From an uncultured Opitutia bacterium (GTDB taxonomy: Bacteria; Verrucomicrobiota; Verrucomicrobiia; Opitutales; UBA953): a stretch of DNA of 64,000 bases. The DNA lies in assembly GCA_903840355.1 (NCBI GenBank), contig CAIMFJ010000005.1:310001-374000 (forward strand). Direction: 5' to 3'. A program made the translations under genes and the position numbers. The notes below the pieces were generated by a model. The model did no database searches and was not told the origin of the DNA. It saw nothing but the letters and a program-made list of their open reading frames with translations. This document shows positions 26,847 through 35,753 of this stretch, piece after piece. Each line of letters begins with the position of its first letter. The stretch's first letter is position 1.

Positions 26847-29800
26847 TAAAGGTCTTTTTGAGAGAGGAAGCGGACGGCTACAATTTGAAAACGACGACCG
26901 AGCGCGATATTCGGGTAGTGGAGGCGACCCACGTTATTCGCTTGACCGATACTAGGTTGCGGAGCCGAAACTTCGGTTTCGGGCGTTTGGCTCGGATCAA
27001 TAAATTCCGGGATGCGCTGTACCACAGCTTCAACCCACGAGGAGGCGTAGGTTTGGGTCGAGCCAGGGGTGGCTACGACATCGCCATAGGCTCGGATAAT
27101 AAAGGTATCCGAACGCGAGGCGAGAGCGGGTCCAATGGCTTCTAAAATGTCCGATTGAATGAGTGAACCCGGAGCACCTTGTAGCATGTGGGCTTTAATG
27201 CCTGAACCAGACATGCCCAGTCTTGGGTCTTCAAGGTTGAGGAGCGCCGATTGGCCATCTGCTTCAAAAGTAGAATACATCACTTGGAAGGGGACTGATC
27301 CGATGCCTGCACCTAAATGTGGGTCTTGTTGAGCTCCGGAAGAAACGGGGGCAGGGGTACTGCGGTTCGAAAGTTGGGCACCATCATCATCTGCCCGAAC
27401 GATGGCAACTTGGAGTACGCCGCCTAAGGCAGAACATTCATAGGGGGCACAGGTAAAACGATTCACAAATTCCGAAAGTCGACGTAACGGGATGTCGACG
27501 CCTTTGCCTTTGAACGTTGGGAGGGTGTGACCATCGATAGAAGAACTGTCTCCCCAGAAGTTGTGGCCGGTGCGGTGTAAGTCCTTCACGCGCCAGCGGA
27601 TTTCATCCACGATGGATTTAGCCAAGAGTTGGATTTGGGCGTCATCTAAATTAGATAACCCAGTCCAAGCGGTCGCAGTGTTGTAGGGCGTTTTATAATT
27701 GTAGCCTACTTGATCGGGGCGCATCGCCCGCGGGTAGCGCGTATTCGCCGTGGTGCTCGGCTGGGTTTCGGTGGCATTACCCATCGAATTGCGTTTAGCA
27801 TTGGAGAGCATAATGGTCCAAGCGCCGACGGAAGTAGAGTTCACATTGAACTGACCTTCATTCAGGACTGAACCCGCAATCAGACGGTGATTCTGTAAGC
27901 GATTTAAGGTGGTCGTCGAGTCTCGCTTGGAGAAGAGCGAGATGCGTGGATTGGCTAAGCCATTAACGTTATTGGCAAAGTCCGTGATGACCTGTTGCTG
28001 GCTACGCACCACGGTGCCTTGGTGACGTTCGGCCACCGCTCCCGAGAAGAAGTAGCGGTCAAAGAGGGCCATGTTGTGGAATAAGGTTCGATCCGCCCAA
28101 GTGATGGCGCTACTGGTGCCTGGGAAAGTATAACTATTCCAGTAAGTGTTCACGCCAACCATTGGAGAGGGGAAACTGTTACCAATCGCAAACAAGGGGT
28201 CTTGGTCGGCGATGGTAAAGTTCGCGTGCGTGAACTGCGCTAAGGAAATCGGAGCGGAGAGTGGAACTTCCGTGTAAACGGCGGAAGTTTGTCCAGAGGC
28301 GGTGTTCGAGGTGCCACCAAAAGCTAGAGTTCCGCCAGGACCAGGTTGGAAAACTTCGGCCCAACTATTCACAGGATAAATCGTTGCTTTAAAACTATTG
28401 GAGGTCGTGGCGTATACCACAGGAGGGGTGGTCAGCATTGGAGCAGCCGGAGGTATGCCCGTTGATTCGGGGCGGCAAGCCGTAGCCATCGGATTGGAGT
28501 GAACAAATAACGGATAGGGCATCGGGTCGTTAGGCCAGCGAATGCCAAAATCAATCACTGCGAGTAAATTAGGAGGCTGACCTGGGGCAGAGAGTGCCGT
28601 GCCTGGAGGAATGATTTTGGGGGGAGCTGAACCTGCCCTTGGCGCGTCCATGGAGTTAGACGTTAATTCAGTGACTTCACTGCAACCATTATACAGCACG
28701 GCATCACCTGCATTGCTGGTGCCCATGATGATGTCACCGGGCCAAGAACTGAGCAGGTGGCGAATGTAAATCGGGGAGCTGGCGGAACTGACTAAGCCAA
28801 CACTAATGGTATCCGTAGTGCTGGGTGCTAAAGGCGAGCGATCTTGATTTAAGCAAGGCAACATAAAGCCGCCCATGAAATTATAGTTATTGGTAGAGGT
28901 CGTGAAACGCGAAATGGGTAAGGGGGTGGTGTTGCTAGGCGTGAAAACGCGAAACTCGCCCGGCCCGAGAGTGATGGGGGGGATGTAGGTCCGGAATTCT
29001 TCATTCCAGTTGGCTTGTCCATTCGAAGCATCACCCGCTGCGCCGGCAGAGGCTAACGCTAAGGTTTGCATATCCCACTGCCAAGAACTGGTCGCAGCTC
29101 CTGAAGTTGGGGTCTTGGAGAATTGGAAAAACCAAGAGGACCAAGCCCGGTAGGACAAACGCATTGCGGCTGCTTCGTTGGCGACTGATCCCACTTTAAC
29201 CGCGATGTTATAAGGATTATGCAATACCGTGATGGGGGTGAAAGTGAGGTTAATGACGCCGTTGTTATTTACTAAACCGAGCACCATTTGTTGGCGTGCC
29301 ACATAGGGGAAGACGCCAACGCGGGTGATCCGCATCGCAGGGGCACCTCCTGGATCATTATCATTGGCCCAATAGTTCGTGGCATTATCCATTCGGTTGA
29401 ACTTGTGGCTGTAGTAAGCCGTGCCACCGTAACCAGACTGAGAGTAAGCGACGGTATTAGGATAAACGGCGCGGGCGGTGATGGTGGGCGTCGTGGGCGT
29501 CGGCCAGGAGACGCCAGCGACCGTGCCATTGCCGTAATAGCCAGTATCCCCAGCGGCCCCTTTATAGAGTAAATAATAACTCCGCAGTGATTCCCAAGTG
29601 GGGCCTACTTGAGTGCTCGGAGGATTGCCCATGCGCCAAAGCGGGCTGGTTTGATAGGAAGTGCCCGCTGCGTTAATCGTAACCTTGAAGTCTTGATAAG
29701 CCCCGGGTTCATGCACACCACTATCATTCGGATTAATCGTGAAGGTCACGCCGTTTAACGGAAATGGTGGGCTATTGCTGTCATTGGGGGGAACTCCGCT

Positions 29801-30901
29801 GACGAATTCCGTGTTATTGAAGTCGGCATCCGATTTTTCAAAAGCGAGAGACAGGTCGATTTTTAAGCCGCCCATAAAGGAATCACAGAGGACGCCTTTA
29901 GAGTAGAAACTACAATCGGTCGAGAGACACTGCGTTAAGGTGGGTGGGGTGGTTTCCGGGAAGACGGTTGGGTCTAAGTTGAGGAGTTGGGAAATGTAAT
30001 TAACCCGGGAATCAATGCCCGAAGAGGGCATGTTAATAAAAGGACTGACGCCACTCGGGTTGGAGGGAGGGTAAACCATGATGGTTTCGATGCCAGGGCG
30101 AGCGGCCCCGCGGAGGCCCTGCATTTGGAAGTCGCTCCGGGTGGTTCCCGTCACAGAGGTAGGAGGTGAAATGCGCGGGTCTTGGAAATTGATGCGAGCT
30201 TTGATGCCTTCGTCGCCCACCCAATAAGCGTAGGAACCTGCAACCCCATCATCGGGGAGCGGAACTTTGGGGAGCTTCACGCGCCCATCGGGTTTGCCAG
30301 GGTTAGTTCCATTCGCGAGGACGTAAGTGCTTGCGCTCGCATCGCCCACTAAGGTCACCATCATCGGACCCGTGGTAGGATTGTAATCCGTCTGCCAAGG
30401 CGCCCATTGATTGATTCCGTAGTCGGTCTGTTTGTATAAGTTGACCGTCTGCGAATTGGCGGGTCGATCATGTCGACCGCTGATTAACCATGCAGGGGGT
30501 TGCAAGGGGTAGTCGCTGCGCCACACGCCCGTCCACATGGGGTTGGGTAAGTTGCTCCAATTCCAAGCTGCTTGGTTGGTCGGAGAGGTTGCTTTGCTAT
30601 CGTTGGGCGGAGGGTAGATACTGTCGGCGGTGATATCTGCTCGGGCCGTCATGCGACGGTCAGGCCCTGCCTCTTGTTGTAAATGACCTAACGCTAAGCG
30701 TAACGAGACGACGGCTTGGAGTCGACTTTGGGCCCGGTAAGCGGCCGATTTGGCTAAACGAGATTCGACGGTCAAGAAGGCCGAGAGGCTGATGACCATC
30801 AACAACATCGCTGCCATAATTGTTAAAGAAAGTATAAGACTGAAACCCTTGCGGGTAGCCTTAGCGGGGACCTTGTTAGGAAAGTCAGGGGTAGGGGACA
30901 T
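26846..30901 (-). CDS. Giant pseudopilin-like protein, Verru_Chthon cassette A type, copy 1
   Basis: A 1351-residue exported protein. A short positively charged leader ends in RKGFSLILSL (about residues 17-26), a prepilin-peptidase-like site followed by a hydrophobic helix. The position-5 Glu of normal pilins is Leu, as in GspK-type tip pseudopilins. Next comes LRLALGHLQQEAGPD, the hallmark I associate with Verru_Chthon cassette protein A. Later, WVGDEGIKARINFQD and FNVNSTSVGAWTIML recall the NVNTA region of GspK. The rest is Ser/Thr/Asn/Pro-rich and probably beta-structured. It is paralogous to 31724-35617 along its length. Role inferred as a surface or pilus-tip component. Confidence 0.82.
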   Translation of the reverse strand: MSPTPDFPNKVPAKATRKGFSLILSLTIMAAMLLMVISLSAFLTVESRLAKSAAYRAQSRLQAVVSLRLALGHLQQEAGPDRRMTARADITADSIYPPPNDSKATSPTNQAAWNWSNLPNPMWTGVWRSDYPLQPPAWLISGRHDRPANSQTVNLYKQTDYGINQWAPWQTDYNPTTGPMMVTLVGDASASTYVLANGTNPGKPDGRVKLPKVPLPDDGVAGSYAYWVGDEGIKARINFQDPRISPPTSVTGTTRSDFQMQGLRGAARPGIETIMVYPPSNPSGVSPFINMPSSGIDSRVNYISQLLNLDPTVFPETTPPTLTQCLSTDCSFYSKGVLCDSFMGGLKIDLSLAFEKSDADFNNTEFVSGVPPNDSNSPPFPLNGVTFTINPNDSGVHEPGAYQDFKVTINAAGTSYQTSPLWRMGNPPSTQVGPTWESLRSYYLLYKGAAGDTGYYGNGTVAGVSWPTPTTPTITARAVYPNTVAYSQSGYGGTAYYSHKFNRMDNATNYWANDNDPGGAPAMRITRVGVFPYVARQQMVLGLVNNNGVINLTFTPITVLHNPYNIAVKVGSVANEAAAMRLSYRAWSSWFFQFSKTPTSGAATSSWQWDMQTLALASAGAAGDASNGQANWNEEFRTYIPPITLGPGEFRVFTPSNTTPLPISRFTTSTNNYNFMGGFMLPCLNQDRSPLAPSTTDTISVGLVSSASSPIYIRHLLSSWPGDIIMGTSNAGDAVLYNGCSEVTELTSNSMDAPRAGSAPPKIIPPGTALSAPGQPPNLLAVIDFGIRWPNDPMPYPLFVHSNPMATACRPESTGIPPAAPMLTTPPVVYATTSNSFKATIYPVNSWAEVFQPGPGGTLAFGGTSNTASGQTSAVYTEVPLSAPISLAQFTHANFTIADQDPLFAIGNSFPSPMVGVNTYWNSYTFPGTSSAITWADRTLFHNMALFDRYFFSGAVAERHQGTVVRSQQQVITDFANNVNGLANPRISLFSKRDSTTTLNRLQNHRLIAGSVLNEGQFNVNSTSVGAWTIMLSNAKRNSMGNATETQPSTTANTRYPRAMRPDQVGYNYKTPYNTATAWTGLSNLDDAQIQLLAKSIVDEIRWRVKDLHRTGHNFWGDSSSIDGHTLPTFKGKGVDIPLRRLSEFVNRFTCAPYECSALGGVLQVAIVRADDDGAQLSNRSTPAPVSSGAQQDPHLGAGIGSVPFQVMYSTFEADGQSALLNLEDPRLGMSGSGIKAHMLQGAPGSLIQSDILEAIGPALASRSDTFIIRAYGDVVATPGSTQTYASSWVEAVVQRIPEFIDPSQTPETEVSAPQPSIGQANNVGRLHYPNIALGRRFQIVAVRFLSQKDL

Positions 30902-30910
30902 GACGTAAAA

Positions 30911-30939
30911 ATATTAAAATATGAAAACGACTTTTACAA
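30911..30939 (-). promoter_or_regulatory. Sigma70-type promoter, nearly leaderless, for the copy-1 pseudopilin
   Basis: On the minus strand, TTGTAA (30934-30939) and TAATAT (30911-30916) are separated by exactly 17 bp. The ATG is at 30901, so transcription would start about 2-4 bases before it. This suggests that the second module can be expressed separately from the first, even though the genes are in series. Confidence 0.5.
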
Positions 30940-30954
30940 GTCAGCACTACGTCC

Positions 30955-31734
30955 TCAGCGACCTTTGAAAAGCGGGGCATCTCCTGCTTTCCGATCTTCC
31001 ACGGCCTTGAGGGCCACTTGGGGCGATTGCGGGGCGGCTGGGGTCACAAAATAGAGCGTTCTAAAGTCATTTTGCTGAAAAATCCTTAAATTATAAGCGA
31101 TGGTGCTTTGCCCATCAATAAGGCTGTAAATGGCTCCCTCGTAATAATGTCCTTCGCTGGCCTTGGAAAGAATCACCGCGGTACCCCGGGCTGGGATGGG
31201 CGTCTTTTGACCATGGAGGCGGATTTCGATGGGGAAGGGGCAAAGGTTCATAAACCTTAATGACCCGTAAGGGAAGGAACCAGGGGCGTCAGGCAGGGCG
31301 AAAATTCCTCCTTCGCTCCCGTGACTGGGGTCGACGAGTAAAATTAAATGTTGGGGGCTGGGGCTGACGGGTAAATCCAACCAAGCGAGGGGTTTTGTTT
31401 TAGTTATCGCTTCAGGGTTAGGCGGCTTGACTGGTTCGGTTGGCTTGGACGGTCCCGTTTCACTTGGCTTGCTGGCCTCAGTTTCGCTTCCACGTTCTGC
31501 CTGGTAGGGCAGCAACTCAAAATGAGCTGGGCCATGATACGTAATTTCTGGGGTGAAAAAATCTGGTGCGATGACCAGTGGTTCCATCTTCTTCCCGATT
31601 TTATAGCCGTACCCCATGATGGGCTGTTGCATCGCAATGAGTCGCAGATGCGCCTCGACGGTGGGAGGTTCTTGATCTTCGGCGGCCAAACCGACCGCAA
31701 TAAGACTTAGCAGGAGTGCCGTTTTAAATTTCAT
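30955..31734 (-). CDS. Secreted partner protein, copy 2 (short form)
   Basis: A 259-residue protein with a signal peptide (cleavage near residues 17-18, GLAAE). It is a paralog of the gene at 25668-26846 and shares PDFFTPEITYHGP, FPYGSLRFMNL, a beta-rich core and DFRTLYFV. It lacks the coiled coil of the longer copy and has instead a short Ser/Glu/Lys/Pro-rich linker (about 82-112). Its start lies 11 bp inside the end of the giant upstream gene, so the pair is translationally coupled as in the other module. Function unknown; the conserved pairing suggests it works with the pseudopilin. Confidence 0.8.
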   Translation of the reverse strand: MKFKTALLLSLIAVGLAAEDQEPPTVEAHLRLIAMQQPIMGYGYKIGKKMEPLVIAPDFFTPEITYHGPAHFELLPYQAERGSETEASKPSETGPSKPTEPVKPPNPEAITKTKPLAWLDLPVSPSPQHLILLVDPSHGSEGGIFALPDAPGSFPYGSLRFMNLCPFPIEIRLHGQKTPIPARGTAVILSKASEGHYYEGAIYSLIDGQSTIAYNLRIFQQNDFRTLYFVTPAAPQSPQVALKAVEDRKAGDAPLFKGR

Positions 31735-34700
31735 CGGGGGTAAGCCAGCGGGTGCTGATGATTTTAAAGCGGCGTCCGAGTAGCTGGTTCACGGGCGTCA
31801 AGGTAGTCGTGACGGTAGGGTCGCTGGCGTTGCTCTGTTTCGGCGTGTTGTGATTGAGGCGCACCGCACTGCTGGAAGTTTCCGCGACATTATTATTGTC
31901 GAGGTAATCTGGGACGCGTTGAGCGATGGCTTCAATCCAGCGGCGGGCACTATTGCCATCCGCCATGTCGGCTTCGCCATAAACTCGGATAGTAAACGTA
32001 TCGGAGCGGGTCGTGAGGGCACTGCCCATCACTTGGAGTAAATCGGATTGGAGAAGATTACCAGCGGCTCCCATGGCAGCATGGGTTTTATTCGTCCCAC
32101 TGGCGGTGACTGCTTCGATGTTGGTCGGGCTAGCGGTCCAACCTGCGGTGTTGGCACTCAATGTGGCCGCAGACACGGCTCCGATACTTCCTTTGTTAGA
32201 AAGTCGATCGCTCAGGCCCGCATTATAAACCTCGTCCGCTCGGAGGATGGCGGACTGCAACGCACCCGTGCGACTAGCCCAAGGGGTGGTATTTAAAAAA
32301 CGGTTTATAAATTCAGTTAGTCCGAGGTAAGGGGTCGCTGCGGTCGTGAGTCCGCGAAAGAGGCGCGAGCTTGGGGGATTGAGGAGATCTTGTTCCGTCC
32401 GGGGCAGCACCGTGAAGCGAGCTTTGTTTTCTTTTACAATCGCTTGAGCTAAGGCCAGAATCTGGGCGTCGGTCAGGTTGATGATGCCTTGCCAATTAGA
32501 GTGCGTCACTTCGGCCATGTTTCCCGTCGCATTCAAGGTGTTACCCGACGGCGTTGTGCGCGGGTATCGGGCATTCTGTTGGGTCGCAGGTAGAGTGCTG
32601 GTGTATTGGGCGAGGGCGGTCTTTTTGGCCGCACTTAAGAAAGTCGTCCAAGCTTCAACCGACGTCGAGTTTACATTAAAGGCCCCTTGATTGAGTAAGA
32701 CACTCGCACTGGTTTGGTGCTTACCCAAGGCCGTCCTTAAATCGCTACTCGTTTTTGATGAGCGGTATAAACTCATCCGAGGATTGGCTAACGGGGCGAT
32801 GTCATTCGCAAAGTCATCCAGTACTTGATTGAGAGAACGATTCTCTTGAAACGTCGACGTCGGCGAGCCGGCCGAGGCGGTCGGCTGCGTGGGTAGAGGG
32901 TCTGCCGGGTTGGTAACTCGAGTCATCTCGGGTGCCGCCCCCGAAAGAAAATAGCCGTCCCATAAAGCTTGATTGAGTAAATAGCTCGCATCAAATTCCG
33001 TCCAGTTAGGGCCGTTGACTTGGTAGCTGGCGTTGGAAGCAACGAGCGTGCTGGCAAAACTATTACCGATAGCAAAAAGCGGTTGTTGATCGCGTAGCCC
33101 AAAGTTCGCGTGGGTGTATTGAGCTAAACTTAGCGGTGCGACTAAGGGAATCTCCGTTAACTGAGAATTGCTGCTGCCAGCACCGGTGAGTGCGTATCCT
33201 CCAAACGCTAAGCCGTTGTTGGTCTGAATCACTTCCGTCCAACTACTTGGGCGATATAAACGCATGCGGAAACTTGGCGGGGCACCGAGGTAGCCATTGC
33301 CGTCTCCTAAGGCTGTTCGACCGGCCCCATCGGCCCGTTGCGTTGCGGCCATAGGGTTAGAGTGCGAGAAGAGGGGGAAGGGCGAGAGTGCTGGTCCCGT
33401 GCCGCCTGGAGGGGATTCGGTGACAGGTTTCATCGCCAAATCCATCACGGTGATGATGGAAGGAGGCTGCGGAATGCCCCGAATGTACTTAGGAGCGATT
33501 TGGCTGTAGTTCGCAAAAAACTTTTCCCCTGCGACCCCGACTTTGGCTGGATTGAGACTCCGGTAATATAATTCGGTGTGTTCACTGGTGTGTTGGTACA
33601 GTGTAGCTGTATCCATCGTGCTATTGATGGTGTCGCCTGGCCAGCAGGCTAAACCATAGCGCACCCGGAAATCACCCGCCGGGAGAACTTCGAAACCAAA
33701 GGCGTCCGAGGTTGACCATTCAGAGCTTGGCCCGAAGCCCCAATCATCCAAGGTGTCATTAAAACCTCCGGATTGATTAAACGCATTAGTCAAGGCAACA
33801 ACCCGATGCCAATCTACTGTGTTGGGGTCGCTACAAGAGAAAACTCGATATTCGCCTGGTTGTAAAACGAAGTTCGGAATATTAATCCGAAACATGTCGC
33901 TATCGTTCGAGCGTTGGTCGTCTTGCAGGCCAAAAAAGAGACTTAAGGGAATCTCAAATGACATCGTCGGACCGAGTCCGTAATTGGTGTAACGTTTAAA
34001 GCGGAAAACCCATTGGGACCAATTAGTAAAGGTAAGTACGGCAGCGGCATTACCAGTCTGCCCGTTGACATTACCGTTGAGTGAGAGGGCGACGTTGTAC
34101 GGGTTGTGGAGCACCACAATCGGGGTCATGTTAAACCAAATCCCGCCATAGAAATAGCCGCCGCTGAAGAAGGTTTCTTGATTGATACTAAACACCATTT
34201 GCACGCGGCTGAGGTAAGGGGTGGCTGCGACATTTAAGGGACGCGGGAGTGGTTGTTGCGTTTGACCGTAAAAATTGCCTTGGTCGCTGACATTAGGGTT
34301 TAAGCTCCCAATATCGCCGTTATAGATTTCGGGATAACTGTAGAGACGCTGCCGAATGGTCGCAGGATCGCCGCTGTCCGGTGTGGGATGGAGGACGTTG
34401 GCATTCGGGTAAAAGGTACGAGCGGTGAGCATCGGTTGACCTGACCCAGACCAACCGAGTTGTTTGTAAAGTCGGTGGTAATCGCGCAAGACTGACCAAG
34501 CAGGCCCCCGCAAATTGCCGTTTGCGGTGTTGCGATTGAAAATCGGAGCCAGGGGAATCGTGCTGCCATTAAACGGTACGGACATGCTGATGGTCTCGAT
34601 GCCATTTTCGGTCGTCGTGGCCGCTGCATTGGTCCGTCCTGATCCAAACTCGCTCGCTGCAAAGTCGGCGTCCGATAATTCAAAGGCCAGCGAGAGGTCC

Positions 34701-35617
34701 CGCTTTAATCCGCCATGATAACTGTCGGCTAAAACGCCCGAAGCATAGCCGGTGAGGTCGTGGTAAAGTCGGCGCGAATTGAGCGGAGTACTCGTGCCGT
34801 CGTTGAAAGTGCTGAGTTGATTTAACTGTCGTACGCTTTCCGATTTAGGTAAATCGGGGTAACTACTAAAATTTTCAAAACCTTGGATAAGGTTGAGGCT
34901 TGGGATGACAGGACTGTGTAGCGCGGCTAAGGCACCATTCGAATTAGCCGTATTCAAGGTGCGTGTGTCTTGAAGATTAATGCGGGCCTTAATGCCTTCA
35001 TCGCCAATCCAGTAGGCATAAGAGCCATTAGCTCCGTCATCGGGTAAATTGATTTTTGGCAACGAAACGAAGCCACTTGGTTTGTCGGTTTCAGCACCAG
35101 AAGCACTACCGGGTCCCACTAATGGGACTAACGTGTTGGCAGTTGGAAGGTAGTTGGTTTGCCATGGGGTCCAAGTAGCGTCGGGGTAGTCTGCTTGGCC
35201 AAAAAGCGAAACCGACTGTGAGCCAGCAGGTTGATCCGCTCGTCCGCTGACTAGCCATTGAGGCGGCTCATTCGGATAGTCTGAACGCCACACCCCAGTC
35301 CAAACGGGGTTGAGCAAACTAGCTCCACTGACATTTGGCTGCGTGATGTCGGCCCGTGCGGTCGCTCGTCGATCGGGCCCAGCTTCTTGTTGCAAGTGGC
35401 CTAGGGCTAAACGCAGGGCAGCGATGCTGTTCAGCCTAGCACGTTGATTCAGTTGTTGCTGCCAGGCTAACCGCGCCTCGATGGATAAAAATGAAGCGAT
35501 GATAATCACCGACAACACCAACATCGACATCACCGTTAGCGACAGAATCAGACTGAAGCCGTGACGGGAAACCCTTGGGGCGGAAGGGGGTGGAGGTGCG
35601 GGCGACACTGACGTCAT
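31724..35617 (-). CDS. Giant pseudopilin-like protein, Verru_Chthon cassette A type, copy 2
   Basis: A 1297-residue paralog of the protein encoded at 26846-30901. The N-terminus has a Pro/Ser-rich leader, then RHGFSLILSL (about residues 18-27) and a hydrophobic helix, then LRLALGHLQQEAGPDRRATARADI, the same block as the other copy. Further shared segments are the Trp-rich TGVWRSDYP, WIGDEGIKARINLQD, VLHNPYNVAL, LANPRMSLY and FNVNSTSVEAW. It is the first gene of the four-gene block, with a promoter-like region at about 35653. The missing Glu5 and the NVN motif suggest a GspK-like tip role (inference). Confidence 0.82.
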   Translation of the reverse strand: MTSVSPAPPPPSAPRVSRHGFSLILSLTVMSMLVLSVIIIASFLSIEARLAWQQQLNQRARLNSIAALRLALGHLQQEAGPDRRATARADITQPNVSGASLLNPVWTGVWRSDYPNEPPQWLVSGRADQPAGSQSVSLFGQADYPDATWTPWQTNYLPTANTLVPLVGPGSASGAETDKPSGFVSLPKINLPDDGANGSYAYWIGDEGIKARINLQDTRTLNTANSNGALAALHSPVIPSLNLIQGFENFSSYPDLPKSESVRQLNQLSTFNDGTSTPLNSRRLYHDLTGYASGVLADSYHGGLKRDLSLAFELSDADFAASEFGSGRTNAAATTTENGIETISMSVPFNGSTIPLAPIFNRNTANGNLRGPAWSVLRDYHRLYKQLGWSGSGQPMLTARTFYPNANVLHPTPDSGDPATIRQRLYSYPEIYNGDIGSLNPNVSDQGNFYGQTQQPLPRPLNVAATPYLSRVQMVFSINQETFFSGGYFYGGIWFNMTPIVVLHNPYNVALSLNGNVNGQTGNAAAVLTFTNWSQWVFRFKRYTNYGLGPTMSFEIPLSLFFGLQDDQRSNDSDMFRINIPNFVLQPGEYRVFSCSDPNTVDWHRVVALTNAFNQSGGFNDTLDDWGFGPSSEWSTSDAFGFEVLPAGDFRVRYGLACWPGDTINSTMDTATLYQHTSEHTELYYRSLNPAKVGVAGEKFFANYSQIAPKYIRGIPQPPSIITVMDLAMKPVTESPPGGTGPALSPFPLFSHSNPMAATQRADGAGRTALGDGNGYLGAPPSFRMRLYRPSSWTEVIQTNNGLAFGGYALTGAGSSNSQLTEIPLVAPLSLAQYTHANFGLRDQQPLFAIGNSFASTLVASNASYQVNGPNWTEFDASYLLNQALWDGYFLSGAAPEMTRVTNPADPLPTQPTASAGSPTSTFQENRSLNQVLDDFANDIAPLANPRMSLYRSSKTSSDLRTALGKHQTSASVLLNQGAFNVNSTSVEAWTTFLSAAKKTALAQYTSTLPATQQNARYPRTTPSGNTLNATGNMAEVTHSNWQGIINLTDAQILALAQAIVKENKARFTVLPRTEQDLLNPPSSRLFRGLTTAATPYLGLTEFINRFLNTTPWASRTGALQSAILRADEVYNAGLSDRLSNKGSIGAVSAATLSANTAGWTASPTNIEAVTASGTNKTHAAMGAAGNLLQSDLLQVMGSALTTRSDTFTIRVYGEADMADGNSARRWIEAIAQRVPDYLDNNNVAETSSSAVRLNHNTPKQSNASDPTVTTTLTPVNQLLGRRFKIISTRWLTPDEI

Positions 35618-35652
35618 AGTTTCGTCACCAGAGTGAGTCGCAATAGCATAAA

Positions 35653-35679
35653 ATTATACCCCGATGGCAAATCTCGGGG
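35653..35679 (-). promoter_or_regulatory. TATAAT -10 box with adjacent inverted repeat upstream of the pseudopilin block
   Basis: On the minus strand a perfect TATAAT (35653-35658) is directly preceded by an inverted repeat, CCCCGA and TCGGGG (35659-35664 and 35674-35679), with a 9-nt spacer. Start of transcription would be near 35646, about 29 bases before the ATG. The repeat covers the spacer and -35 region and could be an operator; no good -35 hexamer is visible, as expected for an activated or regulated promoter. Confidence 0.45.
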
Positions 35680-35753
35680 AAAAAATTATTTAAGATAAAA
35701 ACCGCATTTTTTAAGGTTTACCCCGCGGCCTAGCTGGACGTTATCCCAAGGGT

